From Athripsodes cinereus (taxonomy: Eukaryota > Arthropoda > Insecta > Trichoptera > Leptoceridae), in NCBI GenBank assembly GCA_947579605.1, contig OX388305.1, positions 38,763,542 through 38,827,541 of the forward strand: DNA of 64,000 nt, read 5' to 3'. Below, piece by piece: positions 9,843-21,400 of this stretch (within the stretch, counting starts at the first letter, position 1; each line of letters begins with the position of its first letter). The notes beneath the pieces were generated by a model. The model saw only the letters and a program-made list of their open reading frames with translations. It was not told the origin of the DNA and ran no database searches. Made by a program: the position numbers and the translations under genes.

Positions 9843-10257
9843 CTGTGTTCGCTTCCCTCGCTTACAGAAGAGTGTCAAAGGAGTGTTGTCATAAAAGGTT
9901 AAAGTATAATTAAAAGTTCCACATACGGGGGTATTTTGACCAGCTATGTCTTCAAGCTGTCCACTGTGGCTCGACTAGTGTGGACAAGATTTATTATTAT
10001 TCTATTACTGATAATAAGACGATTCTTACAAGGATCATTACAACTGATGGCTAATGCGATCTCAGAAGATATCCTTAAACAATATCCAGACAACACAGCC
10101 GCAAATTATACAAATGTGCAGTCTGTAAATGGGTTAATATGATAGTATATTGTATTTTTTTATGTTGGATGTTGGATAATTTATTCGGCGCCATTTAATG
10201 AAGCATCCATCTCAAGGGCGAAATAATATTTGTGTAAAACCTATAGATGTGCCAATG
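9843..10257. other. Gene-free stretch
   Basis: No coding sequence I can support. The short ORF at 9936-10142 has no recognisable features and is probably repeat-derived. Confidence 0.4.
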
Positions 10258-12180
10258 TAATATATGTTGAAATAACTTTATTTCTCGGATATTGCAGGAG
10301 TCCAAGGACTCCTATTTATCAGTTTAGGTGACGGTTAATTAATATTCTAATTCTCTCTAGTTTAGTACCACTATGCCAGTGTTGGCATCTCCGATCCATG
10401 CCAATGTAAAAAAAATAAAAAAGAAACATATATCTTCTATTTTCCTTATAAATTCTGCATACGTCACGTTAAAGATACCAATTTCATCAGCCAAACCATT
10501 AAACATTTGAATAGCCTTTCCTGCAGGGGACTTTGCCAATATAAGATATGTTTGTTCTGCTTTGAATCTGGTACAAAAAAAATTGTAATGTCGAGAACAT
10601 CCATAATAGGTATATTAGGGTGTTTCATTTTTCCAAAGATGTGATTTTCATATATATTCGCTCACGCCCCGAGTCTCTGTGATGTAAAATATATATATTC
10701 CAAATTTCAAGAAGATTGGATAATATTTAGGGGTGGCACACTTTGACCACTTTTATCTCGAACTAGTGAAATTTTTATTACTGAAGTCCTTTGTAGGCGG
10801 GCGACGCCAGACATACAAGGGGAGCGGAGCATCGATACACCGCAGGTATTGAGAAAACTGTTTTGTTCTTGAATTAAATTGTTCAATCTTGAATTCAAAG
10901 ATGGTGTTAGTGTCATTTTAGTAGGCCATTCAAGGTACAAAGTGAGCAAAGAATACAAAAATCTGATTGAAGAGAAATTGACGAAGACGGATAAAGTAAA
11001 TATGAAACGGCACATTTGGAAGGGTGATCTCGTCGAGTTGTTTGATATTTCGCGGCAAAATGTGATGGACATGACTAGCGTACCACAAGAAGATAAATAA
11101 TTTCTAAGGTCACAAAGACAAGATCGTATGAGTTCGTCAATGAGTACGGTAGACATGATTTTTGTCTCGAAAATAAGAAATAAGAGTAAAAAACAAGACC
11201 AAAGTGTTTCATATAAAAATAACCATTACAAATCTATGGCTGAAATCAATAAAACAGTTACACTGGAAGACTTATCTCCATCGTCATCATCACCTAGTGA
11301 TGAAGAGGCAGAGGAAGTAATATGGCGAAGAAAATCGAAAAATCGCTCTTTGAAAATCCCCGACATTTGATGTTGCGCTTGGAAAATAAACTGTTGCCGT
11401 CAGTTGGCCAAGGGTTTGTCAAAACTCTGGAAAATAGGGTTGCAGTTCTAGTGACTGACTGTTTTCTAAACAAATTAAAAAAAAAAACCTCTACACACTC
11501 GGATATCTCAGAAGTCGGGGACTCCTATATATCCGAATTTGCACACTCACTTTCTTTTCCTCACGGGCGACCCGAAGAACAAACTGTTTTCTAAACAGTT
11601 GAATTCTTCTCAAAAAGAATTGAAAGGAATAAAACGGGTTGCACATTTTGTCAGCCTCACTCGACGAGATCACCCTTCCAAATGTGCCGTTTCATATTTA
11701 CTTTATCCGTCTTCGTCAATTTCTCTTCAATCAGATTTTTGTATTCTTTGCTCACTTTGTACCTTGAATGGCCTACTAAAATGACACTAACACCATCTTT
11801 GAATTCAAGATTGAACAATTTAATTCAAGAACAAAACAGTTTTCTCAATACCTGCGGTGTATCGATGCTCCGCTCCCCTTGTATGTCTGGCGCCGCCCGC
11901 CTACAAAGAACTTCAGTAATAGAAATTTCACTAGTTCGAGATAAAAGTGCTCTAAGTGTGCCACCCCTAAATATTATCCAATTTTCTTGAAATTTGGAAT
12001 ATATATCTTTTACATCACAGAGACTCGGGGCGTGAGCGAATATTGCAAAAAAATTGCATTTTATTTTTTGCCTTATAAAAGAAACACCCTAAGGTATATG
12101 GATCGGAAACATACAATTGAAATTTTCCGGTATTTTTGGATTAAATATTATGATACCTTTGAGCAGCTTGTTAAATAAGT
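10258..12180 (-). mobile_element. LINE C-terminus plus 3' UTR, split by a long-TIR transposon
   Basis: On the minus strand about 12180-12093 encodes LLKGI, FNPK and PENFN, and after the insertion 10614-10420 continues to ILAKSPAGKAIQMFNGLADE and FNVTYAEFIRKIED. The plus-strand copy at 28240-28568 is uninterrupted and aligns across the junction. The 3' UTR (10258-10400) ends in an AATAAAGTTATTTCAACAT tail also found at 34772-34850. Confidence 0.7.
10615..12092. mobile_element. DNA transposon with about 430-bp terminal inverted repeats
   Basis: Begins TTAGGGTGTTTC and ends GAAACACCCTAA, with GGTATA directly repeated on both sides (10609-10614 and 12093-12098). The arms 10615-11045 and 11665-12092 are long near-identical inverted repeats. 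They contain an ORF piece (FNLEFKDGVSVILVGHSRYK) continuing into the unique 620-bp centre, which has an acidic Ser-rich stretch and a basic WRRKSKNRS. No catalytic motif is visible and the superfamily is unknown. The uninterrupted LINE copy at 28.2-28.6 kb supports the insertion borders. Confidence 0.8.
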
Positions 12181-12279
12181 GTATAGTTTTGGATAAATAT
12201 CTATATGTCTCCATAATATTGTGGTGTCTGGTTGGACGGTTTGTCTCTTTTAATGTCCAAGCTCTCCTTTTATTTTAAT

Positions 12280-12967
12280 AGGGCCAATTCTGAATCTTAA
12301 TGAACTAACTAACTAAAAAGTTGATTAATATTAGTTATTATGTAGTATTCAGCATTAGTTATGAACTATAAACAACTATAAACTCGAGAACCACCAAGTG
12401 CAAACGGTAAAATCTATGGGACAAACTAATATTAGTCAGTGATGCCGCAATACAAAATGTTTTTCACGTTCCGATTTACACTTCTGGCAACAATTTAATA
12501 GTTGTCGCGCGTGAAAATTGTGAAATGTCAGATTTGCCGATATATTTTGGCGTTCGTATTTGCGTCGGTGGTGGTGTAATTTTACAATTTATACATGCTA
12601 ATAGTTGCGAGGGCTCTAAAAATATAAATTTTTCCTTTAATTGAAAAAAACAACTTAACACTTCCAAAATATAGCAATATTCTGCGGTAAAATGACAGCA
12701 ACTAATAATATTTGCACATTAAAAGTCGCGAATAAAATTCTGCCAATTCCAACTTATTTTAGTCGTCGGCTGTCAACTAAAATTTCATTCTGAATACGAA
12801 ATCCATAGATTCTCGAAATTTATAGTTGTACTAAGGTGTCAAAATGAACTAATGAACTAAATTAGTACGGAAAACTGTGAATACGAATTAGAACTAATTA
12901 TCATGACTCAACAATCTCCTCACACTTAGTTAGTGCAACTAAACTATTTTATGATTCAGAATTGCCC
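12280..12967. mobile_element. MITE with GGGCCAATTCTGAATC ends
   Basis: The left end GGGCCAATTCTGAATC and right end GATTCAGAATTGCCC are inverted, with ATA at both outer borders, reminiscent of 3-bp-duplicating Harbinger-type elements. The inside repeats AACTAACTAA/TTAGTTA-like motifs in both senses. It has no coding content. Confidence 0.65.
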
Positions 12968-13183
12968 ATAATAAGTACTAAGTTTCGTTGATGACAACAA
13001 ATCAAATATAAATTGCTAAAATGACATTTGAAATACTAAAAATACCAAATTGTGTCTCAGACAGCATCATAGAGCTGGTATTAAGGGCCTGAAAATCTTC
13101 AATTATATATGTCATCAAAAAAAGCATAATTTAAGTCTTGTTAAAATCGTGACACATTAAAAACATCTCCTCATTAAAATTAA

Positions 13184-13340
13184 TCAGTCACTATCTCTTC
13201 TTTCTAGCATATTCTTTCTTAACTGCCTCTTGAATGTATAATAACTATTCCCATTTTTTAATTCTTCCGGTAGATCGTTGAAAACTCTTACAGCTTCATA
13301 ATAAAATTCTTTTCATTTTTTGTCAGTCTTTGGGTACAAG
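13184..13340 (-). mobile_element. LINE ORF2 C-terminal fragment
   Basis: The minus strand reads AVRVFNDLPEELKNGN and continues to RKNMLERRDSD and a stop at 13184-13186. This is the typical end of a jockey/CR1-type ORF2. Upstream the frame breaks after the TQRLTKNEK-like segment. Confidence 0.55.
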
Positions 13341-13440
13341 TTTCTTAACTTATTTCTAGCTCTGGTGTATCTGCCTTTATCTGACTTTAAGAGTCTTTTT
13401 TACCTAAGGTACAAATTAGATTTAGCTCTAGTGGTTTCAG

Positions 13441-15208
13441 GCAACATTTTTTAGTAGGCGCAGAGAAAATTATTCAAATAATTAATGAAATAGCTTTAGT
13501 AATAAATATAAGCCAAAACCTTATATGCAATAATGTTCACGGGTATAAAAAAATAGTATGTTATCACGTATAAATAAAATTTAAGTTGTATTTATTCTAT
13601 AAATTGAATTTATTTATTTCTTAATTTATAAACAGAGCGAGTACAGTCTTACGTCCTGCTGCTAGGCACGCAGTGGGCCTTCTGAATCTTAAAATTTGTG
13701 AAACTCGCTATATTCTTGATTATTGCACATAATAACGTTATATATGTAGTATGCATGGTAAACAACATACCATATTATTATATAAATAAAACAAATGCTT
13801 GAATTATAAACATTTTCTAAAAATTTTTTGATAATGAAATTTACTTTTGATGTGTATGCAGTTTGTCATAATAATTAAGAAAATCCAAGTATTGTAAATA
13901 AGTAAATCAAGGTGTATTATAAAATTCATGATATTTTAAGATTAATCTTGATTTTAAAATTTTATTAACACTCTTGTATTATTAAGGATAATTTGTTTAA
14001 AATATCACCACTCAACCTATCATCATTGCGACGTTAATCTTCAATAATTATTTTCACTATATTCCTCGCAGCAAAATAAAACTAAAATGATAAAACAGCA
14101 TTTATAAATGTTTAAAATATTATCTATATTAGTATAAAAAAATAACATACATGTGATCCAGAATTTAAAATATTTAAAAAATAAAATGGTTGTAATTTTG
14201 CTAATTCGTTTGCATGAAATCACAAAGAAGGGGTGTAGAGCCGTCTTAACCCAAAAACATCTGTTTTATCAGATTATAAAAATAATAATGAAATATATAT
14301 GGTAATTAATTATAATATATTACTTTGTTTTATATTGTGTGCTCACAAACATAAGTAACGTGTAAATCAAATAGCAAGAAAATGAAACAAAGATCTGTCT
14401 GGGATTGTCTTATTGAAATTCATAGGTATCTATGGTATCTGTCAAATATGTTTTACATCACCTAAATAAATAGTAAGAATTAGTAAAATACATACTGTAA
14501 TTTGCAATCATTAATAAACCCATTATTATTCTTACTTCGATTTGAATTCATATTCTGCTCCAATTTTGTTTTCCGCAAAGGTACCTACTCCGTTCTCAAA
14601 TGGATTCTATGATAATATTTCGATAAAATAAAAAAAAAAAACATTTTTTCGTAGATTCTTTAATGATCACAATACATACATACCTATATAAATTAAATAA
14701 TAGATAAAAAAAAATGACAAAATATAAATAAATACATATATATTCAATACAATAAAAAAAAACAATGGGCCTCATTTTCATTATATTTTCCAGATTTTGC
14801 ATTACAAATCTGTTTATGAAATTCAGTTATTTGCGAAAAAATCGTCCACTTTGTATTATATTAACTTTATAAGCAAATAAAGTTGATATTTTCAACCGAC
14901 GGTTCTTGGTGAAAGTTCGTGTGGAATTTATAAGCACACTTGTATGAAATTCCATTGTGTAGGTACTTAGTTGTACAAAAAAAACATTTTGTATCACGTA
15001 ACATTAAAAAAATATATATACTATATAAATACATAATATAATAAAATAAATATAAGTATACATAGATGAATATAATTATAACAAAATATATAAGTTCTAT
15101 ACATATGTATATATAGTACATATAACATTACTTAAATTAATAAAAAGAACACATTAAAATTATGTCTGCTCTGCATTTGCCTTGATATGCAGTCAACTGC
15201 ATTTTTTT
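13441..15208. other. AT-rich region without a supported gene
   Basis: Only A/T-rich sequence with short spurious ORFs (14041-14223, 14596-14802, 14867-15121 on the minus strand). It lies downstream of gene 2 and may hold its poly(A) site and any last exon. A candidate acceptor (minus strand, ATTCTATTGTTACAG) ends at 15209. Confidence 0.45.
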
Positions 15209-15434
15209 CTGTAACAATAGAATAAAATGAGAATTTTTTATCTGAGACTAAATAATTATAAAACAATTAAGAATTACTTAAAAACTTCAAAACAAGAATA
15301 ATTTGATAATAAATATAAAATAAACTTTAAAAAAGAAGATCTTAAAAACTCGTGATAGTGAGACAACAGTCAATCGGTATTGAAAATCGAATACAAAATC
15401 TCTTTGTAATTATCTATTATTCCAAACGACGTAT

Positions 15435-15440
15435 ACTTAC
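15435..15440 (-). promoter_or_regulatory. Candidate 5' splice site just after the gene 2 stop
   Basis: On the minus strand GTTAG is followed by GTAAGT, 25 nt after the TAA of gene 2. A candidate acceptor at 15209 would define an intron of about 230 nt in the 3' UTR. It is the counterpart of the site after gene 1. Confidence 0.35.
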
Positions 15441-15465
15441 CTAACTAGCAACGACTGTTGGGGAT

Positions 15466-18400
15466 TTAATTGCATTTTTTGCTACTATCAGAGGTAGAAG
15501 AACTGCTACTGCTTGCTGAAGAAGCGCTATTGTGGTTGCTTGATGCAGAGCTACTTGAAGCAGCACTACTTGATGAGCTGCTATTCTTGTTTGATGCAGA
15601 GCTGCTTGAAGCAGCACTACTTGATGAGCTGCTATTATTGTTTGATGCAGAGCTGCTTGAAGCAGCACTACTCGATGAGCTGCTATTCTTTTTTGATGCA
15701 GAGCTGCTTGAACCAGCACTACTTGGTGAGCTGCTATTCTTGTTTGATGCAGAGCTGCCTGAAGCAGCACTACTTGATGAACTGCTATTCTTGTTTGATG
15801 CAGAACTACTTGAAGCAGCACTATTTGATGAACTGCTACTCTTGTTTGATACAGAACTACTTGAAGCAGCACTACTTGATGAGCTGCTATTCTTGTTTGA
15901 TGCAGAGCTGCTTGAAGCAGCACTACTTGATGAACTGCTATTCTTGTTTGATGCAGAGCTACTTGAAGCAGCACTGCTTGCTGAATTATTTTTATTTGAA
16001 ACAGAACTGCTCGAGGCAGTACTGCTAGAATTGCTATTATTTCCTTTTTCACATTTTCCACTACGTTCTGAAGAACCGCTGTTCTTAGTTGATGTTGAAC
16101 TGCTTGATGCGGCGCTATTAGATGAACTACTGTTTTTGTTTGACGATGAACTGCTTGAAGCTGCGCTGTTTGATGAATTACTGTTCTTGTTAGATGCTGA
16201 ACTACTTGAAGCGGCACTACTAGATGAGCTGCCATTTTTGTTTGATGCAGCGCTACTTGAAGCAGCACTACTTGATGAACTATTTTTATTTGAAACAGAA
16301 CTGCTCGAGGCAGCACTGCTAGAATTGCTATTATTTCCTTTTTCACATTTTCCACTGCGTTCTGAAGAACCGCTGTTCTTAGTTGATGTTGAACTGCTTG
16401 ATGCTGCGCTGTTTGATGAATTACTGTTCTTATTAGATGCTGAACTACTTGAAGCGGCACTACTAGATGAGCTGCCATTTTTGTTTGATGCAGCGCTACT
16501 TGAAGCAGCACTACTTGATGAACTATTTTTATTTGAAACAGAACTGCTCGAGGCAGCACTGCTAGAATTGCTATTATTTCCTTTTTCACATTTTCCACTA
16601 CGTTCTGAAGAACCGCTGTTCTTAGTTGATGTTGAACTGCTTGATGCGGCGCTATTAGATGAACTACTGTTTTTGTTTGAAGATGAACTGCTTGATGCTG
16701 CGCTGTTTGATGAATTACTGTTCTTGTTAGATGCTGAACTACTTGAAGCGGCACTACTAGATGAGCTGCCATTTTTGTTTGATGCAGCGCTACTTGAAGC
16801 AGCACTACTTGATGAACTATTTTTATTTGAAACAGAACTGCTCGAGGTAGCACTGCTAGAATTGCTATTATTTCCTTTTTCACATTTTCCACTACGTTCT
16901 GAAGAACCGCTGTTCTTAGTTGATGTTGAACTACTTGACGCGGCACTATTAGATGAACTACTGTTTTTGTTTGACGATGAACTGCTTGAAGCTGCGCTGC
17001 TTGATGAATTACTGTTCTTGTTAGATGCTGAACTACTTGAAGCTGCACTGGATGAGCTATTATTCTTATTAGAGACAGAGTTGCTAGAAGCTGCACTCGA
17101 AGCATTATTGTTCTTGTTTGAGGTTGAACTACTTGAAGCGGCACTACTTGATGAGTTACTATTGTTGTTTGATGCAGAGCTACTTGAAGCTGCACTGGAT
17201 GAAGAATTATCGTTTTTAGTAGACGATGAAGAAGATGAGGCAGAACTACTGGATGAACTGCTTGAAACTGAACCGTTTGTTTGATTAGATGAACTAGATG
17301 AGCTACTAGATGCATTTGATGATCCCTCAGTTTTACCACAGTTTAGTTTTTTGGTTGGTGTTGTAGTTGGATGATTAGTTGGAGCTATAGTTGGTTCTGC
17401 TATTGGAACTTTAGTGGAGCATTTAATTGGAGCTACAGTTGGTGTTTTGGTTGGAGTTTGAGTGGGGGCTTCAGTTGGACATTGAGATGGAGCTTCAGTT
17501 GGTGCATCGGTTTGGGCTTCGGTTGGGGCCTCAGTTGGTGCTTCAGTTGGTGCCTCAGTTGTTGCTTCAGTGGGAACTTGAGTGGGAGCTTCAGTAGGGC
17601 ATTCAGATGGGGCTTCAGTTGGTGTCTCAGTTGGTGCTTCGGTTGGTGCCTCAGTTGGAGCTTGAGTGGGAGCTTCAGTAGGGCATTCAGTTGGTGCTTC
17701 AGTTGGAGCTTGAGTGGGAGCTTCGGTTGGGGCTTGAGTGGGAGCTTCTGTAGGACATTCAGTTGGAGCTTCAGTTGGAGCTTGAGTTGGAGCTTCAGTA
17801 GGACATTCAGTTGGTGCTTCGGTTGGTGCTTCGGTTGGTGCTTCAGTTGGTGCATCAGTTGGTGCCTCGGTTGGAGCTTGAGTGGGAGTTTCAGTAGGGC
17901 ATTCAGTTGGTGCTTCAGTTGGAGCTTGAGTGGGAGCTTCAGTAGGGCATTCAGTTGGTGCTTCGGTTGGTGCTTCGGTTGGTGCTTCAGTTGGTGCATC
18001 AGTTGGTGCCTCGGTTGGAGCTTGAGTGGGAGCTTCAGTAGGACATTCAGTTGGAGCTTCAGTTGGTGCTTCAGTAGGACATTCAGTTGGAGCTTCAGTT
18101 GGAGCTTGAGTGGGAGCTTCAGTAGGACATTCAGTTGGTGCTTCGGTTGGTGCTTCGGTTGGTGCTTCAGTTGGTGCATCAGTTGGTGCCTCGGTTGGAG
18201 CTTGAGTGGGAGCTTCAGTAGGGCATTCAGTTGGTGCTTCAGTTGGAGCTTGAGTGGGAGCTTCAGTAGGGCATTCAGTTGGTGCTTCGGTTGGTGCTTC
18301 GGTTGGTGCTTCAGTTGGTGCATCAGTTGGTGCCTCGGTTGGAGCTTGAGTGGGAGCTTCAGTAGGGCATTCAGTTGGTGCTTCAGTTGGAGCTTGAGTG

Positions 18401-21400
18401 GGAGTTTCAGTAGGGCATTCAGTTGGTGCTTCGGTTGGTGCTTCGGTTGGTGCTTCAGTTGGTGCATCAGTTGGTGCCTCGGTTGGAGCTTGAGTGGGAG
18501 CTTCAGTAGGACATTCAGTTGGAGCTTCAGTTGGTGCTTCAGTAGGACATTCAGTTGGAGCTTCAGTTGGAGCTTGAGTGGGAGCTTCAGTAGGACATTC
18601 AGTTGGTGCTTCGGTTGGTGCTTCGGTTGGTGCTTCAGTTGGTGCATCAGTTGGTGCCTCGGTTGGAGCTTGAGTGGGAGCTTCAGTAGGGTATTCAGTT
18701 GGTGCTTCAGTTGGAGCTTGAGTGGGAGCTTCAGTAGGGCATTCAGTTGGTGCTTCGGTTGGTGCTTCGGTTGGTGCTTCAGTTGGTGCATCAGTTGGTG
18801 CCTCGGTTGGAGCTTGAGTGGGAGCTTCAGTAGGACATTCAGTTGGAGCTTCAGTTGGTGCTTCGGTTGGTGCTTCAGTTGGTGTTTCAGTTGGTGCCTC
18901 GGTTGGAGCTTGAGTGGGAGCTTCAGTAGGGCATTCAGTTGGTGCTTCAGTTGGAGTTTGAGTGGGAGCTTCAGTAGGGCATTCAGTTGGTGCATCGGTT
19001 GGTGCTTCGGTTGGTGCTTCAGTTGGTGCATCAGTTGGTGCCTCGGTTGGAGCTTCAGTAGGGCATTCAGTTGGTGCTTCGGTTGGAGTTTGAGTGGGAG
19101 CTTCGGTTGGAGCTTGAGTGGGAGCTTCAGTAGGACATTCAGTTGGAGCTTCAGTTGGTGCTTCAGTTGGAGCTTGAGTGGGAGCTTCAGTAGGACATTC
19201 AGTTGGAGCTTCAGTTGGTGCTTCGGTTGGTGCTTCAGTTGGTGTTTCAGTTGGTGCCTCGGTTGGAGCTTGAGTGGGAGCTTCAGTAGGGCATTCAGTT
19301 GGTGCTTCAGTTGGTGCCTCGGTTGGAGCTTGAGTGGGAGCTTCAGTAGGGCATTCAGTTGGTGCTTCAGTTGGAGCTTGAGTGGGAGCTTCAGTAGGGC
19401 ATTCAGTTGGAGCTTCAGTTGGTGCTGCTGTTGGTGCCTCAGTTGGCGCTTGAGTGGGAGCTTCAGTAAGGCATTTAGTTGGAGTTTCAGTTGGTGCTTT
19501 AGTTGAGGCAATAGTTGGGACTAGAGTTGTGGCTACAGTAGGAACTTTTGTCGGAGCTACTGTTGATTCACATTTTCTTTGTCCAGAATAACTGCTACTA
19601 GAGCTGCTAGAAGCTGTATTCGAAGTATTACTGTTCATATTTGAGGTTGAACTACTTGAAGCGGCACTGCTCGATGAATTACTTTTGTTTTTGGATGCTG
19701 CGCTACTTGAAGCTGCACTGGAAGCAGAACTGTTCTTATTTGAGGTTGAACTACTTGAAGCGGCACTGCTTGATGAACTACTATTCTTGTTTGATGCCGA
19801 GCTCTTTGAAGCTGCACTGGATGAGCTATTATTCTTATTTGAGGCAGAGTTGCTAGAAGCTGCACTCGAAGCATTACTGTTCTTATTTGAGGTTGAACTA
19901 CTTGAAGCGGCACTGCTTGATGAACTACTATTCTTGTTTGATGCCGAGCTCTTTGAAGCTGCACTGGATGAGCTATTATTCTTATTTGAGGCAGAGTTGC
20001 TAGAAGCTGCACTCGAAGCATTACTGTTATTGTTTGAGGTTGAACTACTTGAAGCGGCACTGCTCGACGAATTACTGTTCTTATTTGAGGTTGAACTACT
20101 TGAATTGGCACTGCTCGACGAATTACTATTGTTTTTGGATGCTGCGCTACTTGAAGCTGCACTGGAAGCAGAACTGTTCTTATTTGAGGTTGAACTACTT
20201 GAAGCGGCACTGCTCGACGAATTACTATTGTTATTGGATGCTGAGCTACTTGAAGCTGCACTGGATGAGCTATTATTCTTATTAGATACGGAGTTGCTAG
20301 AAGCTGCACTCGAAGCATTACTGTTATTATTTGAGGTTGAACTACTTGAAGCGGCACTGCTTGATGAGCTACTATTTTTGTTTAATGCCGAGCTACTAGA
20401 AGCGGCACTGCTCGACGAATTAATATTGTTATTGGATGCTGACCTACATGTAGCTGCACTGGTTGAGCTATTATTCTTATTAGAGACAGAGTTGTTAGAA
20501 GCTGCGCTGAAAGCATTACTGCTATTGTTTGAGGTTGAACTACTTGAAGCGGCACTGCTCGACGAATTACTATTGTTATTGGATGCTGAGCTACTTGAAG
20601 CTGCACTGGATGAGCTATTATTCTTATTAGAGACAGAGTTGTTAGAAGCTGCGCTGGAAGCATTACTGTTATTGTTTGAGGTTGAACTACTTGAAGCGGC
20701 ACTGCTTGACGAATTACTTTTGTTTTTGGATGCTGAGCTACTTGAAACTGCACTGCTTGATGAGCTACTATTCTTGTTTGATGCTGAGCTACTTGAAGCT
20801 GCACTGGATGAACTACTATTCTTATTAGAGGCAGAGTTGCTAGAAGCTGCACTCGAAGCATTACTGTTCTTGTTTGAGGTTGAACTACTTGAAGTTGCAC
20901 TGCTTGATGTGGTACTATTTTTGTTTGATGCTGAGCTACTTGAATCTGCACTGGAAGAGCTGTTATTCTTATTAGAGGCAGAGTTGCTAGAAGCTGCGCT
21001 GGAAGCATTACTGTTCTTGTTTGAGGTTGAACTACTTGAAGCGGCACTGCTCGACGAATTACTATTGTTATTGGATGCTGAGCTACTTGAAGCTGCACTG
21101 GATGAGCTATTATTCTTATTAGAGACAGAGTTGCTAGAAGCTGCGCTGGAAGCATTACTGTTATTGTTTGAGGTTGAACTACTTGAAGCGGCACTGCTCG
21201 AGGTATTACTATTGTTTTTGGATGCTGAGCTACTTGAAGCTGCACTGCATGATGAGCTACTATTCTTGTTTGATGCTGAGCTACTTGAAGCTGCACTGGA
21301 TGAACTACTATTCTTATTAGAGACAGAGTTGCTAGAAGCTGCACTCGAAGCATTACTGTTCTTATTTGAGGTTGAACTACTTGAAGCTGCACTGCTTGAT

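Noticed and set aside
4916..14862. Shared TCGTCCACTTTGT at about 4916 and 14850 in the 3' flanks of genes 1 and 2
   Set aside because: The match is 13 nt and lies in the same plus orientation although the genes are opposed, so it is not a shared 3' UTR element.
14867..15121. Minus-strand ORF ending NFHQEPSVENINFICL as a last exon of gene 2
   Set aside because: Mostly Tyr/Ile from AT-rich DNA, no convincing acceptor in front of the better-looking end, no conservation evidence.
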